A stretch of DNA of 64,000 nucleotides from positions 117,565 to 181,564 of the forward strand of contig JAIDTI010000023.1 of NCBI GenBank assembly GCA_029060755.1. The letters are read 5' to 3'. The position numbers and the translations under genes were made by a program. This stretch comes from Ruminococcus sp. (GTDB lineage: Bacteria; Bacillota; Clostridia; Oscillospirales; Ruminococcaceae). This document shows, piece by piece, positions 8,866 to 18,149 of this stretch (positions are counted from its first letter, which is position 1; every line of letters starts with the position of its first letter). The notes beneath the pieces were generated by a model, which ran no database searches, was not told the origin of the DNA, and was given only the letters and a program-made list of their open reading frames with translations.

Positions 8866-9318
8866 TCAGAGAATACCTGTGATAAACACAACACCAGTTG
8901 CCATAAAAAATGCACTTAATGACAATAAAGTTAATGGTACTCTCCATATGTAGTTGTTGGAATAAATACCATCTTTTGAAAATGAAGTCAGTTTTGTTTG
9001 AAGTGTAGTATGTATTGATACTACTTTATAAGGATTATCTTTTCTTACTTTCAGAACAATTTTTAAACCAACATCAGGTGGACCAAGCATAAAATAAGAA
9101 CTGTATCTGTATCTTGGACAAGCTACTTCATGATAAGTATTAGCCTTTATTTTATATCTTATATAAATATAATGAGTATCTGGACTTTCACCAATCACTA
9201 TCCCATTAACTGATTTGACTCCACGGATTGCATCCCGAATCCAAAAATATATTAATATAAAGAGTAATATCAGACCCATGATAATATAAAACCACCCTAA
9301 TTTTACGTCACTATCCAT
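8866..9318 (-). CDS. DUF3592-like membrane protein
   Basis: 150 residues with a membrane helix at about residues 9-29 (WFYIIMGLILLFILIYFWI) and a second at the C-terminus. The middle part (YIYIRYKIKANTYHEV, VGLKIVLKVRKDNPYKVVSI) resembles DUF3592, a beta domain between two helices; function unknown. ATG 9318 is chosen because AAAGGA lies upstream; a TTG at 9336 would overlap that site. It is single, convergent with the dockerin gene on the left, with no visible partner. Confidence 0.7.
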   Translation of the reverse strand: MDSDVKLGWFYIIMGLILLFILIYFWIRDAIRGVKSVNGIVIGESPDTHYIYIRYKIKANTYHEVACPRYRYSSYFMLGPPDVGLKIVLKVRKDNPYKVVSIHTTLQTKLTSFSKDGIYSNNYIWRVPLTLLSLSAFFMATGVVFITGIL

Positions 9319-9420
9319 ATTGAATATCCTTTCCAAAGTCTAACTAAAAAATTCAGATAATATCACATACTTCTATTATTTATTGTATAATAAAAAATTC
9401 AATCCGTCAATACTTTTTAT

Positions 9421-9451
9421 AAAAAAAGGCTGTATCAAAAATAATACAGCC
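9421..9451 (-). terminator. Terminator of the amylase gene
   Basis: GGCTGTAT paired with ATACAGCC, followed on the minus strand by seven T. It ends the transcript from glgP and the GH13 gene. Confidence 0.9.
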
Positions 9452-9542
9452 ATTCAGAAAAATTATAATATAGAAGGGGAATTGGAGGATTTATTTAATC
9501 CTGTCAGTATTATATATCGCAAACCTTAAAATAATCTTAAAT

Positions 9543-11429
9543 TTACTTGATAAATCTTGCTTTTATTATGGTGTAGCCATATGGTGCGATAGTAACGCAG
9601 TCGTTCTTGTATTCGCCGTTGAACTCCTCAAAATCTGTAAAACGCTGAAGTTTATTTGAAATATCCCTGACTTCAACAACAGTTTCTGTTCTGTTTATAA
9701 AGAAGATGTAATCTGTTTCACCCTGTCTTGTAAATGCAACGATTCTGTCGTCAATAGTCTGTCCGTCATTGATGACAAAATATGTTCTGCCATCTTTCAT
9801 GTTCGGGATTGACTTTCTTACACGGCTCAACTCTGAAACATAGCTTATAAGTTCAAAGTCCTCATTTCCCCATGGATAACAACGTCTGTTGAACGGGTCT
9901 TTATAACCCTGCAAGCCTGCTTCGTCACCATAATATATACTTGGCACACCAGGTAAAAAGAACATAAGTGCAAGAGCAGTTTTAAGCATATTCTTTCCCT
10001 TTTCGTACTGTTCGGGAGTGAGATAACGTTCAGCCATCCAGTCTTTGCTTTTGTCGTCGCAGTAATCACCAGCAAGACGGTTAATAGCTCTCTCAATATC
10101 ATGAGTTGAAACAAAGTTCATGAGTACATCAATAGACGGCTTCGGGTAATTTTCAAGAATTGTCATAATGGAGTAAATGAAGTCTCGTGGAGTACCGCCC
10201 TTGACAAAGTTTATGATAGCCTCACGGAACGGATAGTTCATTACAGAGTCAAGCTGTTCGCCAAGAAGATAACGTCTCTTTATACCATAGCTTTCCTTAT
10301 TTGACGCATCTTCCCATACTTCACCGATAACAATTTTGTCCTCTCCGAACTTCTTCACGGATTTTCTTAAATTGTTAAGGAACTTGTCGGGCAGTTCGTC
10401 CGCAACGTCAAGACGGAATCCGGCTGCACCCTTGCTTAACCAGTAATGGAGTACACCCTCATCACCGCATATAAATTCCGTGTAGGATTCGTTGTTTTCC
10501 CATACATTCGGCAATGTATCAATACCCCACCATGCCTCATAAGTATCAGGATAATTTATAAAGCTGTACCATTCATAATACTTGCTTTCCTTCGATTGAT
10601 AAGCACCAGCTTCATCAGTATATCTGCCGAACTTGTTAAAATAACGGCTGTCCGCACCGGTATGAGAGAATACGCCGTCAAGAATTACAGAAATACCGTA
10701 TTTTTTTGCTTCTTTGCAGAGTTCCTCAAAGTCGTCATTAGTACCAAGAAGCGGGTCTGCTTTCATGTAATCGGCTGTATTGTAGCGGTGATTTTCATGT
10801 GATTCAAAAATCGGGTTGAGATAGATACAAGTTACACCAAGATTGCTGAGATACTGCAATTTTGACTGTATACCTGCAAAATCCCCGCCGAAATAGTCGT
10901 TATTCCATACGTGACCGTTATGGTCGGGCTTGTAAAAAGGTGTGCCGTTCCAGTCGTCACGGAGAATACGACCATAAGGGATATTTTCATGAACTTTGTC
11001 ACTTTTGCAGAATCGGTCGGGGAAAATCTGATACATTACACCGCCTTTGAGAAAATCAGGCGTATTGTAGTCGCTTGCATATACAGTCAGCTGAAAAAGT
11101 CCACCATCTTTAACGTCGCCCTCATGACAGTTGACTTTCTTTATATACTGTCTCATTCCGTTGACTGTATATGAGAAATAGTAATAATGCACATCGCTGT
11201 ATCGTGGACTGTAATCGCATGAATACACAAAGCAGTCTCTTTCCTCTGCCGTTACGTCCATAGGCAGAAAACGCTCTTTGAATCCCGTACGGAAAAGTAC
11301 CATAACAGGCGGAAAATCGGGGCGAATATCTTTTGAAAGACGTATAGAAAAATGGCAGGTTTCAAACTGTCTTACTGCACCAAAAATTGATTTATAGCTT
11401 AAATCCCATGTATCGTAAATAGGTTTCAT
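9543..11429 (-). CDS. GH13 alpha-amylase family enzyme (neopullulanase-like)
   Basis: 628 residues. An N-terminal beta domain (1-120) precedes the GH13 barrel: GVMYQIFPDRF, DVFSHTG-type region I (DGVFSHTG), region II GFRLDVADE with the nucleophile Asp about 341, region III GEVWED with the acid Glu about 370, and region IV STHDIER with Asp about 444. No signal peptide, so it is cytoplasmic and probably trims maltodextrins or cyclodextrins imported or released from glycogen. ATG 11429 follows GGAG; an upstream extension lacks a site. It follows glgP by about 100 bases in the same direction, consistent with joint glucan breakdown. Confidence 0.93.
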   Translation of the reverse strand: MKPIYDTWDLSYKSIFGAVRQFETCHFSIRLSKDIRPDFPPVMVLFRTGFKERFLPMDVTAEERDCFVYSCDYSPRYSDVHYYYFSYTVNGMRQYIKKVNCHEGDVKDGGLFQLTVYASDYNTPDFLKGGVMYQIFPDRFCKSDKVHENIPYGRILRDDWNGTPFYKPDHNGHVWNNDYFGGDFAGIQSKLQYLSNLGVTCIYLNPIFESHENHRYNTADYMKADPLLGTNDDFEELCKEAKKYGISVILDGVFSHTGADSRYFNKFGRYTDEAGAYQSKESKYYEWYSFINYPDTYEAWWGIDTLPNVWENNESYTEFICGDEGVLHYWLSKGAAGFRLDVADELPDKFLNNLRKSVKKFGEDKIVIGEVWEDASNKESYGIKRRYLLGEQLDSVMNYPFREAIINFVKGGTPRDFIYSIMTILENYPKPSIDVLMNFVSTHDIERAINRLAGDYCDDKSKDWMAERYLTPEQYEKGKNMLKTALALMFFLPGVPSIYYGDEAGLQGYKDPFNRRCYPWGNEDFELISYVSELSRVRKSIPNMKDGRTYFVINDGQTIDDRIVAFTRQGETDYIFFINRTETVVEVRDISNKLQRFTDFEEFNGEYKNDCVTIAPYGYTIIKARFIK

Positions 11430-11528
11430 AGTTTTTCTCCATATTTCAATAAATTTTTGTAAATCATTTCTGTATCGCAAAAAGGGAACGGACTTTAACA
11501 CGTTCCCTTATTCTGCAATTATTTCATC

Positions 11529-13937
11529 TTAGCGAAGATGCCAGATATTGTCAGCATATTCAGTAACAGCACGGTCAGCAGAGAATATTCCTGCTCCTGC
11601 AATGTTATTGAGTGACATCTTAGCCCACTTTGTCTTGTCGTTGTAGCACTCTGTAATATAAGCCTGTGCCTTGCGATAGCTGTCGAAGTCGGCAAGAACC
11701 ATATAAGGGTCACGGTCTTTGAGTGAGTTTGCAACATCATTGAAAGTACAGCCGTTGATACCGTGATACATACGCTCAATAGCCTCTTTGATTCTGCCGT
11801 CTGAATTGAAGTAGTCGTTAGGATTGTAACCTCTTGCCTTGAGTGCATTAACTTCAGGAGTTGTCATACCAAAGATAACAATATTGTCATCGCCTGCTGC
11901 TTCCTTGATTTCAATGTTAGCACCGTCAAGAGTACCCAAAGTAACAGCACCGTTAAGCATAAACTTCATATTTCCTGTACCTGATGCTTCTGTACCAGCA
12001 AGTGAAATCTGTTCAGAAATGTCAGATGCAGGCATAAGGTGTTCGGAGAGTGTTACACAGTAGTTTTCAAGGAATACAACCTGCAAATTCTTGCTGATAT
12101 TAGGATTCTTTCTGATTTCCTCTGAAATTGCCCATATCATCTTGATAATCTGCTTTGCAAGATAGTATCCGGGAGCAGCCTTTGCAGCAAAAATATATGT
12201 TTTCGGAGTAAACGGAGCGTTCGGATTTGCAAGAAGATAAGCATAGTCTGCAAGAATATTCATAACATTAAGATGCTGTCTCTTGTATTCGTGGAGACGC
12301 TTAACCTGAACATCAAAAATTCTGTTTGTATCAAGAATAATTCCCGAATTTGATTTTACATACTTAGCAAACTTCTGCTTGTTGTCTTTCTTTACAGCCA
12401 TGAGCTTTTCAAGTACAGCAGAGTCATTTTCAAATGCTCTGAACTTTTCAAGCTCTGCACCGTCATTGATAAACTTGTTGCCTATAGTCTCACTAAGGAG
12501 CTTTGTAAGTCCAGGATTTGACTGATAAAGCCATCTTCTGTATGCGATACCGTTTGTGACATTCTTGAACTTTTCAGGAGTGTTTTCAAATTCATCATGG
12601 AATACAGAATCCTTGATAATTTCAGAATGGAGCTTTGAAACACCGTTTACACTGTGTGATGCAACAACACAAAGAGTTGCCATGTGAATCATGTTATCCT
12701 TAATAATTGACATTCTTGTTGTCTTTGCACTGTCGTTTCCGTTTTTCTCCATGAGTGACTGGCAGTATCTATTGTTTATTTCAACGATAATTGAGAAAAT
12801 ACGTGGAATAACAGTTCTTACAAGGTTAACGTCCCATTTTTCAAGAGCTTCTGCCATAACAGTGTGATTTGTATAAGCGAAAGTTCTTGTAACAATATCC
12901 CATGCCTTTTCCCATGTATAACCGCAGTCATCAAGGAGAATACGCATAAGTTCAGGAATAGCAAGAGTCGGGTGAGTGTCGTTGATGTGGATTGCAACCT
13001 TGTCAGCAAGATTTTCAAGTGTACCGTAAATCATCATGTGACTGTTTACAATGTCACCGACAGATGCGGCACAAAGGAAATACTGCTGTCTCAAACGGAG
13101 AGCTTTTCCCTCTGCGTGATTGTCGTTAGGATAGAGGATTTTTGAAATTGCATTAGCTGTAGCATTTTGTGCAAGAGCCTTTGCATAGTTGCCTTCATTA
13201 AAGTCGCTCATGTTGAAGTTAGGAGCTTTTGCAGACCAGAGACGAAGTACAGAAACACCCTCTCCGCCATAACCTGCAACATACATATCATAAGGAGTTG
13301 CAACAACTGTATTATAATTCACATGAGAAATATAGTGATACTGATTGTCCCAGTATTCCTGAATTTCACCCTCAAAATGAATATCGATTGAAAGTTCAGG
13401 CTTAGGAACAAGCCATACACTTCCACCCGGAAGCCAGTTATCAGGCAATTCAGTCTGCCAGCCGTCCTCAAGTTTCTGCTGGAAGATACCATATTCATAG
13501 CAGAGTGAATAACCCATTGCAGGGAAACCAGTTGTAGCAAGACCGTCAAGGTAGCAGGCTGCAAGTCGTCCAAGACCGCCGTTTCCAAGACCTGCATCAG
13601 GCTCATGCTCAAATATCTTATCAAGATTTATTGTGTGCTTTTTAAGCATTGCACGAACTTCGTCAGCAATTTCAAGATTATATATGCTTGTTTTAAGTGA
13701 ACGTCCCATAAGAAATTCCATTGAAAGGTAGTAAATCTGCTTACCGCCTACAGAGTGAGTGTGATTGATAAAACTCTGTCTCTTTGCGTTGAGAATTTCA
13801 ACGATAATAGAAGAAAGCACCTGATAAACCTGCTTGTCGGAAGCCTCCTCAGGTGTAACACTGTAAATAGCCTGTAACTTTTTCGGAAAATCACTTTTGA
13901 TTTTATCCATAATAGCGGTTGTGTTTGTATTAGCCAT
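11529..13937 (-). CDS. glgP: Glycogen/maltodextrin phosphorylase
   Basis: 802 residues, the usual length of the family. The pyridoxal phosphate site is seen in EASGTGNMKFMLNGAVTLGT (Lys about residue 650), and the N-terminal GNGGLGRLAACYLDG and the ERP/HINDTHPTL motifs are intact. It releases glucose 1-phosphate from alpha-1,4-glucans in the cytoplasm. ATG 13937 follows GGAG. It heads a two-gene unit with the GH13 enzyme, which would remove limit dextrins. Confidence 0.97.
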   Translation of the reverse strand: MANTNTTAIMDKIKSDFPKKLQAIYSVTPEEASDKQVYQVLSSIIVEILNAKRQSFINHTHSVGGKQIYYLSMEFLMGRSLKTSIYNLEIADEVRAMLKKHTINLDKIFEHEPDAGLGNGGLGRLAACYLDGLATTGFPAMGYSLCYEYGIFQQKLEDGWQTELPDNWLPGGSVWLVPKPELSIDIHFEGEIQEYWDNQYHYISHVNYNTVVATPYDMYVAGYGGEGVSVLRLWSAKAPNFNMSDFNEGNYAKALAQNATANAISKILYPNDNHAEGKALRLRQQYFLCAASVGDIVNSHMMIYGTLENLADKVAIHINDTHPTLAIPELMRILLDDCGYTWEKAWDIVTRTFAYTNHTVMAEALEKWDVNLVRTVIPRIFSIIVEINNRYCQSLMEKNGNDSAKTTRMSIIKDNMIHMATLCVVASHSVNGVSKLHSEIIKDSVFHDEFENTPEKFKNVTNGIAYRRWLYQSNPGLTKLLSETIGNKFINDGAELEKFRAFENDSAVLEKLMAVKKDNKQKFAKYVKSNSGIILDTNRIFDVQVKRLHEYKRQHLNVMNILADYAYLLANPNAPFTPKTYIFAAKAAPGYYLAKQIIKMIWAISEEIRKNPNISKNLQVVFLENYCVTLSEHLMPASDISEQISLAGTEASGTGNMKFMLNGAVTLGTLDGANIEIKEAAGDDNIVIFGMTTPEVNALKARGYNPNDYFNSDGRIKEAIERMYHGINGCTFNDVANSLKDRDPYMVLADFDSYRKAQAYITECYNDKTKWAKMSLNNIAGAGIFSADRAVTEYADNIWHLR

Positions 13938-14059
13938 AAAAAATCTCCAATCTGCCGTATCTGCACGGCTGTTTTACTGCTTGTATATTTATTCTTTATT
14001 TTTACCTACAGCACATTTCTGAAAAATGCCGTATATTCCTCACAAACAGCATATACTAT

Positions 14060-14088
14060 ATTTTATCATATTTTCACTTTTTTTTCAA
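14060..14088 (-). promoter_or_regulatory. glgP promoter
   Basis: Minus strand: TTGAAA, 17-base spacer, TAAAAT with an extended TGA. The 450-base glgP/SipW-like intergenic region (13938-14387) otherwise holds the opposing promoter at 14298 and AT-rich sequence with no gene I can support. Confidence 0.65.
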
Positions 14089-14297
14089 CTGTATAATTAC
14101 ACAAATATTTATCAACGTAATTTACATATTACTGCAAAAAAACTGCATTATTCGTCTCTTTGATTAAAAAAGGCGAAAAACTAATGTGCATTTTGACGAA
14201 TTAACAATTATTTAATATTTGTTTTTGGTGCATTAATACAAGAATGATATGCAATACATTTTTTTTAAAAAAATTTCAAAAAAATATTAAAAAACAT

Positions 14298-14326
14298 TTG
14301 AAATTCAGGGAAATATATGTTATAAT
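14298..14326 (+). promoter_or_regulatory. Promoter of the SipW-like gene
   Basis: TTGAAA at 14298-14303, 17-base spacer, TATAAT at 14321-14326. Confidence 0.75.
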
Positions 14327-14387
14327 ATCTTTAATACCATTTAAGATGTGTACGAACAATATTTCACAATGGAAAGGACAATGCCCT

Positions 14388-15560
14388 ATGGAAAAAAAGA
14401 AACGATTTTCAATATTAAAACTTTTACTAGTTATCATCTGTATCACTTCGATAATATTATCGTTAGGAATCAACATTTTATTCTATGGAAATAATATTCC
14501 GATTATTTTCGACAGAGTAATCTATGTTGTTGATGACAGCAATCCAATGGAAGGCGATATTACCACAGGCTCGGCACTTATCGCAAGGGAAGCATCAGAT
14601 ATAACCGTTATTGCCGGTGATATTGTACTCTGCTATCCTGCTGATACTCCGAATAATGTTTGTCTAAGAAGTATCAACTATATTGTTGAATCAGAAGACG
14701 GCTCACAAAGATACTTCACAAGAGATGCTTTCCATGAAGACCAGACAGACTCAATCCCGAAAGAAAACATTGTCGCAATATGTACGGGATATAAGGAAAG
14801 TCCCGAACTTGGAAAATTCATCACTTTTGCAACAAGTGTAGCTGGTGTTCTTACACTTCTTGCAGGTGCAGGAATTATTCTTGTCATAATGATTATAATT
14901 GCAATTGTAAATTCTCAGACGGACAAAGAAGAACAGGAAGAAGTTGAACTTTACAGCTATGAGGGAAACAAAAAGAAAAAGTCGCAGAAAGATAATCCCT
15001 CAGCTTATTCAAATTCCAACCCAAACCCTGACATCGAAAGAAAGAAAATGTCAATTGCTGATAATTTCAGTCAGAAACAGGTAAATCCCGATTCTCCGTA
15101 TCAGAAAGAAAGAGAAAAAGAACGTACAATGCAGTTTAAGGCTCAGCGTGGAAACATACAGAACACTAATAATCAGACTGATTCTTTCCCGGTTAAAACT
15201 TTGCCGTCAAAAAATTCGTCTCCGACAACAGATTCTCTCAGAGACAGCATGAACCGCAGGAATGATATGGAGAAAACCGGAGTTTACAATATTAAGGGCA
15301 GTATAAATAATCCTCAGCCTGTCAATGATAATACAGGTATAATTTCAAAATCAGAAGTTGAACAGCTTTCACGCAAGGAATCATTTGTAAATAATATACA
15401 GCCTCAGAAAACTGCTCCGAAAAATCAGAACACAAACAATTCCCCTGATATTTCTGATATAATCAAAAAGAGCGAAGAAGCAAGAAGAAAAAGAAGTTCG
15501 TCTGATATGTCTGTAGATGATTTGATAAAGATGATTGAAAACGAAAAGAAGAAGTTGTAA
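14388..15560 (+). CDS. SipW-like S26 signal peptidase homologue, active site doubtful
   Basis: 390 residues. One helix at about 12-35 anchors the N-terminus, an S26-type beta domain follows (GSALIAREASDITVIAGDIV), a second helix lies near 150-175, and the last 200 residues are a polar, Asn/Ser/Lys-rich cytoplasmic tail. SipW-type peptidases carry S-G-S-M-E-P; here the equivalent is DSNPMEGD, so the nucleophile serine is displaced or absent. The later TRDAFHEDQTDSIPKENIVA matches the second half of the family. It may be a non-catalytic or altered signal peptidase. ATG 14388 follows GGAAAGGA. Downstream lie two cyclophilin genes, so an export-related cluster is plausible. Confidence 0.65.
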   Translation: MEKKKRFSILKLLLVIICITSIILSLGINILFYGNNIPIIFDRVIYVVDDSNPMEGDITTGSALIAREASDITVIAGDIVLCYPADTPNNVCLRSINYIVESEDGSQRYFTRDAFHEDQTDSIPKENIVAICTGYKESPELGKFITFATSVAGVLTLLAGAGIILVIMIIIAIVNSQTDKEEQEEVELYSYEGNKKKKSQKDNPSAYSNSNPNPDIERKKMSIADNFSQKQVNPDSPYQKEREKERTMQFKAQRGNIQNTNNQTDSFPVKTLPSKNSSPTTDSLRDSMNRRNDMEKTGVYNIKGSINNPQPVNDNTGIISKSEVEQLSRKESFVNNIQPQKTAPKNQNTNNSPDISDIIKKSEEARRKRSSSDMSVDDLIKMIENEKKKL

Positions 15561-15615
15561 AAAAACTTGTGCAGGCGTTCCTAAAGAGCGTCTGCTTACT
15601 TTATGTGAGGTAAAA

Positions 15616-16410
15616 ATGATAAAGAATAAGGCAATTAAAATTATAGCAGTCCTTTCCATTGTTGTAGTTCTTTTTACAGTTCTGCTTATTTATATAGTTG
15701 CAAAGCAGGAAGCTAATAATACTTATATAACCATAAATCCCGACACAATGAAGCTTATACAGCTTGAATCACCAAAAAACGGCGATACTATTGCAATTGC
15801 AGATACAACATTAGGTGAGTTCAGATTTGTACTATATCCCGAACAGTCACCAAATGCTGTAAAAAATTTCATTGAACTTGCTGAAAGCGGATATTATGAC
15901 GGCACTTATATTTTCAACTCTGAAAGCGGAGTATATTCAGCAGGAGGAAGCAAGCTGAAAAATGGTGAAATGCCGGAGGAATACGACAAATCCCGTGAAC
16001 TTGTTGAGCGTGAACTAAGTCAGGATTTATGGACTTTCAAAGGTGCTATATGCAGTATGACTACAACGGCAGACCGCTCATTCAAGGAAAAATTTTTCGG
16101 TGGAGGAACATATTTCAATGGAAGTCGCTTTCTGATTGTGAACTCAATAAATTTTGACGACGAAACCAAAAAGGCACTCCTTGAAAATTCAGGCAATGAA
16201 AAATTAGGACAGGCTTTTATTGAAAAAGGCGGTATACCGAACTTTGCACAGCAGATGACTGTAATCGGACAGACTTATCAGGGTTTTGACGTTATAGAAG
16301 CTCTTGCAAATCTTGAAACTGAAAACAGCGGTATATATAAAATCCCGAAGGAAGATATAATGATTAACTCAATAAAAATCGCTGTATATGAAGAAGAAAA
16401 TGCTGAATAG
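15616..16410 (+). CDS. Membrane-anchored cyclophilin-type peptidylprolyl isomerase
   Basis: 264 residues. A single N-terminal helix (about residues 8-30) leaves the rest outside the membrane. The body follows the cyclophilin fold (TTLGEFRFVLYPEQSPNAVK, FIELAESGYYDGTYIF), but the catalytic FHR motif is replaced by YIFN and the QGGD motif by YSAGG, so isomerase activity is doubtful. ATG 15616 follows GTGAGG. It lies 55 bases after the SipW-like gene and before a double-cyclophilin lipoprotein. Confidence 0.8.
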   Translation: MIKNKAIKIIAVLSIVVVLFTVLLIYIVAKQEANNTYITINPDTMKLIQLESPKNGDTIAIADTTLGEFRFVLYPEQSPNAVKNFIELAESGYYDGTYIFNSESGVYSAGGSKLKNGEMPEEYDKSRELVERELSQDLWTFKGAICSMTTTADRSFKEKFFGGGTYFNGSRFLIVNSINFDDETKKALLENSGNEKLGQAFIEKGGIPNFAQQMTVIGQTYQGFDVIEALANLETENSGIYKIPKEDIMINSIKIAVYEEENAE

Positions 16411-16565
16411 TATGTCAATTGATATAATTATCATAAGGCTTTTTACAAACCTTTTTTTGATAATAAACAAAAATGCCGGCAGACTATTTACAAATTGATT
16501 TTTATGTAGTATAATTATGGAAGTCACCAATTATGAATAAATTATAAATTAAAGAGGTTTTTACT

Positions 16566-18086
16566 ATGATTAAAAAGAAATTACTTGCACTTATATTGTG
16601 CGGAATTACAGCATCAGCATTAATGACAAGCTGTGGACAGAAAGTTGATTTCACAACCGACCCGTCAGCAGGCGATACGGAGTTATCAGGCGAAAACTCT
16701 GAATCTCCAGAGACTCCCACACAAGCTCCTGAAAATGTTGACATCATGAACTTTACACCGCCTGAAAAGGGTGATAAAGTAATTGAACTTACATTCAAGG
16801 ACTATGGTACTGTAAAATTCAGGCTTTTCCCCGAATATGCAGATTTAGGCGTGGAAAACTTTATCGGACTTGCAGAAGACGGATTCTATGACGGTCTCAC
16901 ATTCCACCGCATTATCAAAGATTTCATGATTCAGGGCGGTGACCCTCTTGGAAACGGAACAGGCGGTAAATCTTTATGGGGAAGCACTTTTGACGGCGGT
17001 ACAGACCCACATCTTATACATCTTTCGGGTGCTGTGGCTTATGCAAACAGCAGTACAACTGCATCAAATACAAGTCAGTTCTACATTGTAACAGGTGAAG
17101 AAATAAATGACGAAACGTTTGAGATGTATTCGTCTTATGGCGAATATAGTTTTTCCGACAAGGCAAAAGAAGCTTACAAGCAAAACGGCGGTATACCGTA
17201 CCTTGACGGCAATTACACGGTATTCGGACAGGTTTTTGACGGTCTTGACATCATCTATCAGATTCAGTGCAAGGCTACAGATACAAATGACAAACCGCTT
17301 GACGATGTAATCATTGAGTCTGTAAAAGTTACAGAGTATAATGGTGAGGAACTCAAGTGGAACATAAGCGACTATGATTTTGACGACCCGACAACTCATG
17401 AAGTGGACAACTTTACTCCGCCTGAAATTGATGACGAAATCGTTGTAATGAATATCAAGGATTATGGCGAAGTTAAGATAAGAGTATTCCCTGAACTTAT
17501 TCCGCAAGGTTCAGAAAATTTCATTGAACTTGCAAGACAAGGCTATTATGACGGTCTGACTTTCCACCGTGTAATCAAGGATTTCATGATTCAGGGCGGT
17601 GATCCTAACGGAAACGGAACAGGCGGTGCATCAATATGGGGCGAAAAATTTGACGGCGGTAAATATTTCAATCTTATCCATGCTGCTGGTGCTGTTGCAT
17701 ATGCAAATTCAGGTGCAACATCTACAAACGGCAGTCAGTTCTATATTGTTACGGGTAAGGTTTACGGAAAAGAAAGCCTTGAAGGTTTAACAGAAAGTGC
17801 AAAAGAAGTATACTCAACAGTAGGCGGTACACCGTACCTTGACGGCAATTATACTGTTTTCGGTCAGGTTATTGATGGTCTTGACATTATTTTTAAAATT
17901 CAGAATGTTGAAACAGATACAACAAATGACAAGCCTGTTGAAGATGTTGTTATTGAATCAATGACAGTTGAAAAATATGACGGAAGTGATATACACTGGT
18001 ATATTTCAGATACAAATGATACAGATGATACAACAGAATCAAATACAGACAGCGAAGAAACTACAGAAGAAGAAACTGCTGAATAA
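16566..18086 (+). CDS. Lipoprotein with two tandem cyclophilin domains
   Basis: 506 residues. A lipobox (ALMTSC, Cys 22) marks a lipoprotein, then a Pro/Glu-rich linker, cyclophilin domain 1 (about 65-255) and domain 2 (about 290-475), and an acidic Asp/Thr/Glu tail. Both domains keep the catalytic arginine in TFHR(I/V)IKDFMIQGGDP and the NGSQFYIVTG-type core (domain 1 has NTSQFYIVTG). It should fold exported proteins at the outer membrane face. The duplication is internal, since the domains are alike over their whole length. ATG 16566 is preceded by AAAGAGG. Confidence 0.93.
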   Translation: MIKKKLLALILCGITASALMTSCGQKVDFTTDPSAGDTELSGENSESPETPTQAPENVDIMNFTPPEKGDKVIELTFKDYGTVKFRLFPEYADLGVENFIGLAEDGFYDGLTFHRIIKDFMIQGGDPLGNGTGGKSLWGSTFDGGTDPHLIHLSGAVAYANSSTTASNTSQFYIVTGEEINDETFEMYSSYGEYSFSDKAKEAYKQNGGIPYLDGNYTVFGQVFDGLDIIYQIQCKATDTNDKPLDDVIIESVKVTEYNGEELKWNISDYDFDDPTTHEVDNFTPPEIDDEIVVMNIKDYGEVKIRVFPELIPQGSENFIELARQGYYDGLTFHRVIKDFMIQGGDPNGNGTGGASIWGEKFDGGKYFNLIHAAGAVAYANSGATSTNGSQFYIVTGKVYGKESLEGLTESAKEVYSTVGGTPYLDGNYTVFGQVIDGLDIIFKIQNVETDTTNDKPVEDVVIESMTVEKYDGSDIHWYISDTNDTDDTTESNTDSEETTEEETAE

Positions 18087-18149
18087 GAAAAAATTTCCGA
18101 AAAAAGAACAGATTCAGGAATTTGCCTGAAATTTAAGGAGAGATTTATT

